DNA from: GCA-016699105 sp036518915 | Lineage (GTDB): Bacteria > Patescibacteriota > Saccharimonadia > UBA4664 | Length of the DNA stretch: 6,132 nt | Assembly (NCBI GenBank): GCA_036518915.1 | Contig: DATDME010000071.1 | Location: forward strand, 1-6,132 | Reading direction: 5' to 3' | Notes under the pieces: generated by a model | Databases searched by the model: none | What the model saw: the letters and a program-made list of their open reading frames with translations, nothing else | Told to the model about the DNA's origin: nothing | Translations under genes and position numbers: made by a program | Shown: in pieces, positions 5,575-6,132 of the stretch | Layout of the letters: each line of letters opens with the position of its first letter | How positions within the stretch are numbered: position 1 is the first letter of the stretch

Positions 5575-5753
5575 CCCGTACTTTACGCAGACTTTTCAAG
5601 CTATTCTCTCCCGCCAAATCCGACAGCCACTTCTACGAGTTAAAAGCCAAAGAGCAGAAACGTCTCATCGAGACAGCAGTCACGCACTCGAACACAGAGC
5701 AAAAAGAATTACTCGACGAATACGTCGCACACGGCCATCCGAGAACAAGCTAA
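5571..5753 (+). CDS. Small basic helical protein coupled to the zeta-like kinase; candidate partner or antitoxin
   Basis: This 60-residue protein is not one I recognise. Its start overlaps the kinase stop as ATGA (5571-5574) and sits eight bases after a GGAG, so it is almost certainly translated with the kinase. The N-terminus is basic (MTRTLRRLFKLF), followed by a charged stretch (about 22-52) rich in Glu, Lys, Gln and Leu that should be helical. There is no signal peptide, Cys cluster or long hydrophobic run. By my count it has about 11 Lys/Arg against 8 Asp/Glu. Tight coupling to a zeta kinase makes a regulatory partner or antitoxin plausible, but known zeta antitoxins (epsilon, PezA) are encoded upstream and are larger, and no similarity to them is evident. 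It could equally be an unrelated small protein. The operon terminator follows 17 bases after its stop. Confidence 0.65.
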   Translation: MTRTLRRLFKLFSPAKSDSHFYELKAKEQKRLIETAVTHSNTEQKELLDEYVAHGHPRTS

Positions 5754-5769
5754 CTGAAAAATCACAATA

Positions 5770-5805
5770 AACAAACGCCCCACCATATTGGCTGGGGCGT
5801 TTGTT
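5770..5805 (+). terminator. Strong, probably bidirectional terminator
   Basis: A 13-bp perfect stem, AACAAACGCCCCA (5770-5782) with TGGGGCGTTTGTT (5793-5805), encloses a ten-base loop that can itself pair CCA with TGG. On the plus strand the stem's 3' arm supplies TTTGTTAT; on the minus strand the exit is also T-rich because the left flank is A-rich (ending in repeated A from about 5757). It therefore suits both the kinase operon and the converging tRNA transcript. Confidence 0.85.
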
Positions 5806-5906
5806 ATAGGATAGTTCGAACATCGCACCATTTGATCAAATCAGACTCCAACCAAAAAATTGCCAGATTATGGCATTGCAAAAAGATAATATAAGCATAA
5901 GAACAT

Positions 5907-5990
5907 TGGTACCGCTGGTCGGACTCGAACCGACACGGGTTGCCCCACACGATTTTGAGTCGTGCGTGTCTACCATTCCACCACAGCGGC
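5907..5990 (-). tRNA. tRNA-Leu (anticodon CAA)
   Basis: Read on the minus strand, the gene begins GCCGCTG at 5990 and ends CAGCGGT, discriminator A (5910) and an encoded CCA (5909-5907). The anticodon stem CACGA/TCGTG holds the loop CTCAAAA, with anticodon CAA at 5957-5955, reading the UUG leucine codon. The long variable arm built on GGGGCAACCC is typical of class II leucine tRNAs, and the T arm GTCGG-TTCGAGT-CCGAC is standard. The first acceptor pair is G1-T72 (a wobble) rather than the common G-C. The D loop is one base shorter than in many bacterial Leu tRNAs (AATGGTAGA). The gene converges on the kinase operon, with the terminator at 5770-5805 between them; the bases between 5806 and 5906 hold no other feature I can see. 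Confidence 0.95.
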
Positions 5991-5997
5991 AAATTGT

Positions 5998-6003
5998 AAA
6001 ATA
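5998..6003 (-). promoter_or_regulatory. Possible -10 box of tRNA-Leu
   Basis: On the minus strand TATTTT (6003 to 5998) lies seven bases before the first tRNA base at 5990. It matches four of six consensus positions; a TG occurs slightly too far upstream for a true extended -10. If used, the tRNA would have almost no 5' leader. No -35 is clear. Confidence 0.3.
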
Positions 6004-6013
6004 TGGCAGGGAA

Positions 6014-6022
6014 TGGTATAAA
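6014..6022 (+). promoter_or_regulatory. Possible extended -10 (TGgTATAAA) divergent from the tRNA
   Basis: TG at 6014-6015, one base, then TATAAA (6017-6022) resembles the other extended -10 boxes in the window, with a mismatch at the last base. Transcription would begin near 6029, about 70 bases before ATG 6100, placing the hairpin at 6036-6053 in the leader. Confidence 0.4.
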
Positions 6023-6035
6023 ATATCTTTCCCGT

Positions 6036-6053
6036 CGTGCTAGCATCAGCACG
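6036..6053 (+). other. Six-base inverted repeat in the leader of the 6100 gene
   Basis: CGTGCT (6036-6041) pairs with AGCACG (6048-6053) around the loop AGCATC. No T run follows, so it is not an obvious terminator. It could be an operator between the divergent promoters or an RNA hairpin in the leader. Confidence 0.35.
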
Positions 6054-6099
6054 CTGTACACGATACCATAGAATAGCCATTAGAGATAGTCTGCCTACC

Positions 6100-6132
6100 A
6101 TGCCTGAAGCCGATAACACCCTGGACATCCAC
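6100..6132 (+). CDS. Start of an unidentified gene, cut by the window end
   Basis: ATG 6100 opens a frame reading MPEADNTLDIH to the last base. The 11 visible residues are too few to name a family. A plus-strand promoter candidate lies at 6014-6022, and a second weak box, TAGTCT (6087-6092), ends seven bases before the ATG, matching the leaderless spacing seen at other genes. No clear Shine-Dalgarno site precedes it. Whether this is the real start cannot be decided from the visible part. Confidence 0.45.
   Translation, partial: MPEADNTLDIH

Noticed and set aside
5804..6061. An 85-residue minus-strand frame over the tRNA
   Set aside because: It reads straight through tRNA-Leu and into the terminator, so it is a chance frame.

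Overview
The window looks like a piece of a small, compact bacterial chromosome. Genes are closely packed, and the lead genes start directly behind an extended -10 box with no room for a Shine-Dalgarno leader. Together with a fused spermidine-synthase-like membrane protein, a ClC channel homologue, a zeta-type kinase and a lone AroE-like enzyme, this would fit Candidatus Saccharibacteria or another Patescibacteria lineage. That placement is inference, at roughly even odds; no marker gene here settles it. All complete protein genes are on the plus strand, and one tRNA is on the minus strand.

Region 1 (bases 1-3559) reads as visibly G+C-rich. It holds the 3' end of a ribokinase-fold gene related to NAD(P)H-hydrate dehydratase whose catalytic motifs are degenerate, then a 487-residue fused membrane/spermidine-synthase-like protein, then a 409-residue ClC-type chloride channel or transporter. 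The last two begin behind their own -10-like boxes.

Region 2 (3560-3851) has no convincing gene. It contains four inverted repeats in about 180 bases, including a 12-bp perfect stem that extends to 16 bp, two hairpins that share the same core and loop, and a terminator-like hairpin followed by TTTT. A clear extended -10 (TGaTAAAAT) then drives the next gene.

Region 3 (3852-5805) is less G+C-rich. It carries a divergent shikimate-dehydrogenase-like protein, a zeta-toxin-like P-loop kinase with its own extended -10 (TGaTATGAT), and a 60-residue protein joined to the kinase by an ATGA overlap and preceded by a strong Shine-Dalgarno sequence. A 13-bp hairpin closes the operon. The kinase and small protein form a plausible two-gene unit, possibly a toxin with a downstream partner.

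Region 4 (5806-6132) carries tRNA-Leu(CAA) with an encoded CCA end on the minus strand, converging on the operon. A candidate promoter and hairpin follow on the plus strand, then the first 11 codons of a gene that runs out of the window.

The most interesting points are the repeated promoter-to-ATG geometry that implies leaderless mRNAs, the catalytically degenerate NAD(P)HX-dehydratase homologue, the AroE-like enzyme with altered cofactor and substrate positions, the kinase/small-protein pair, and the hairpin cluster at 3561-3739.
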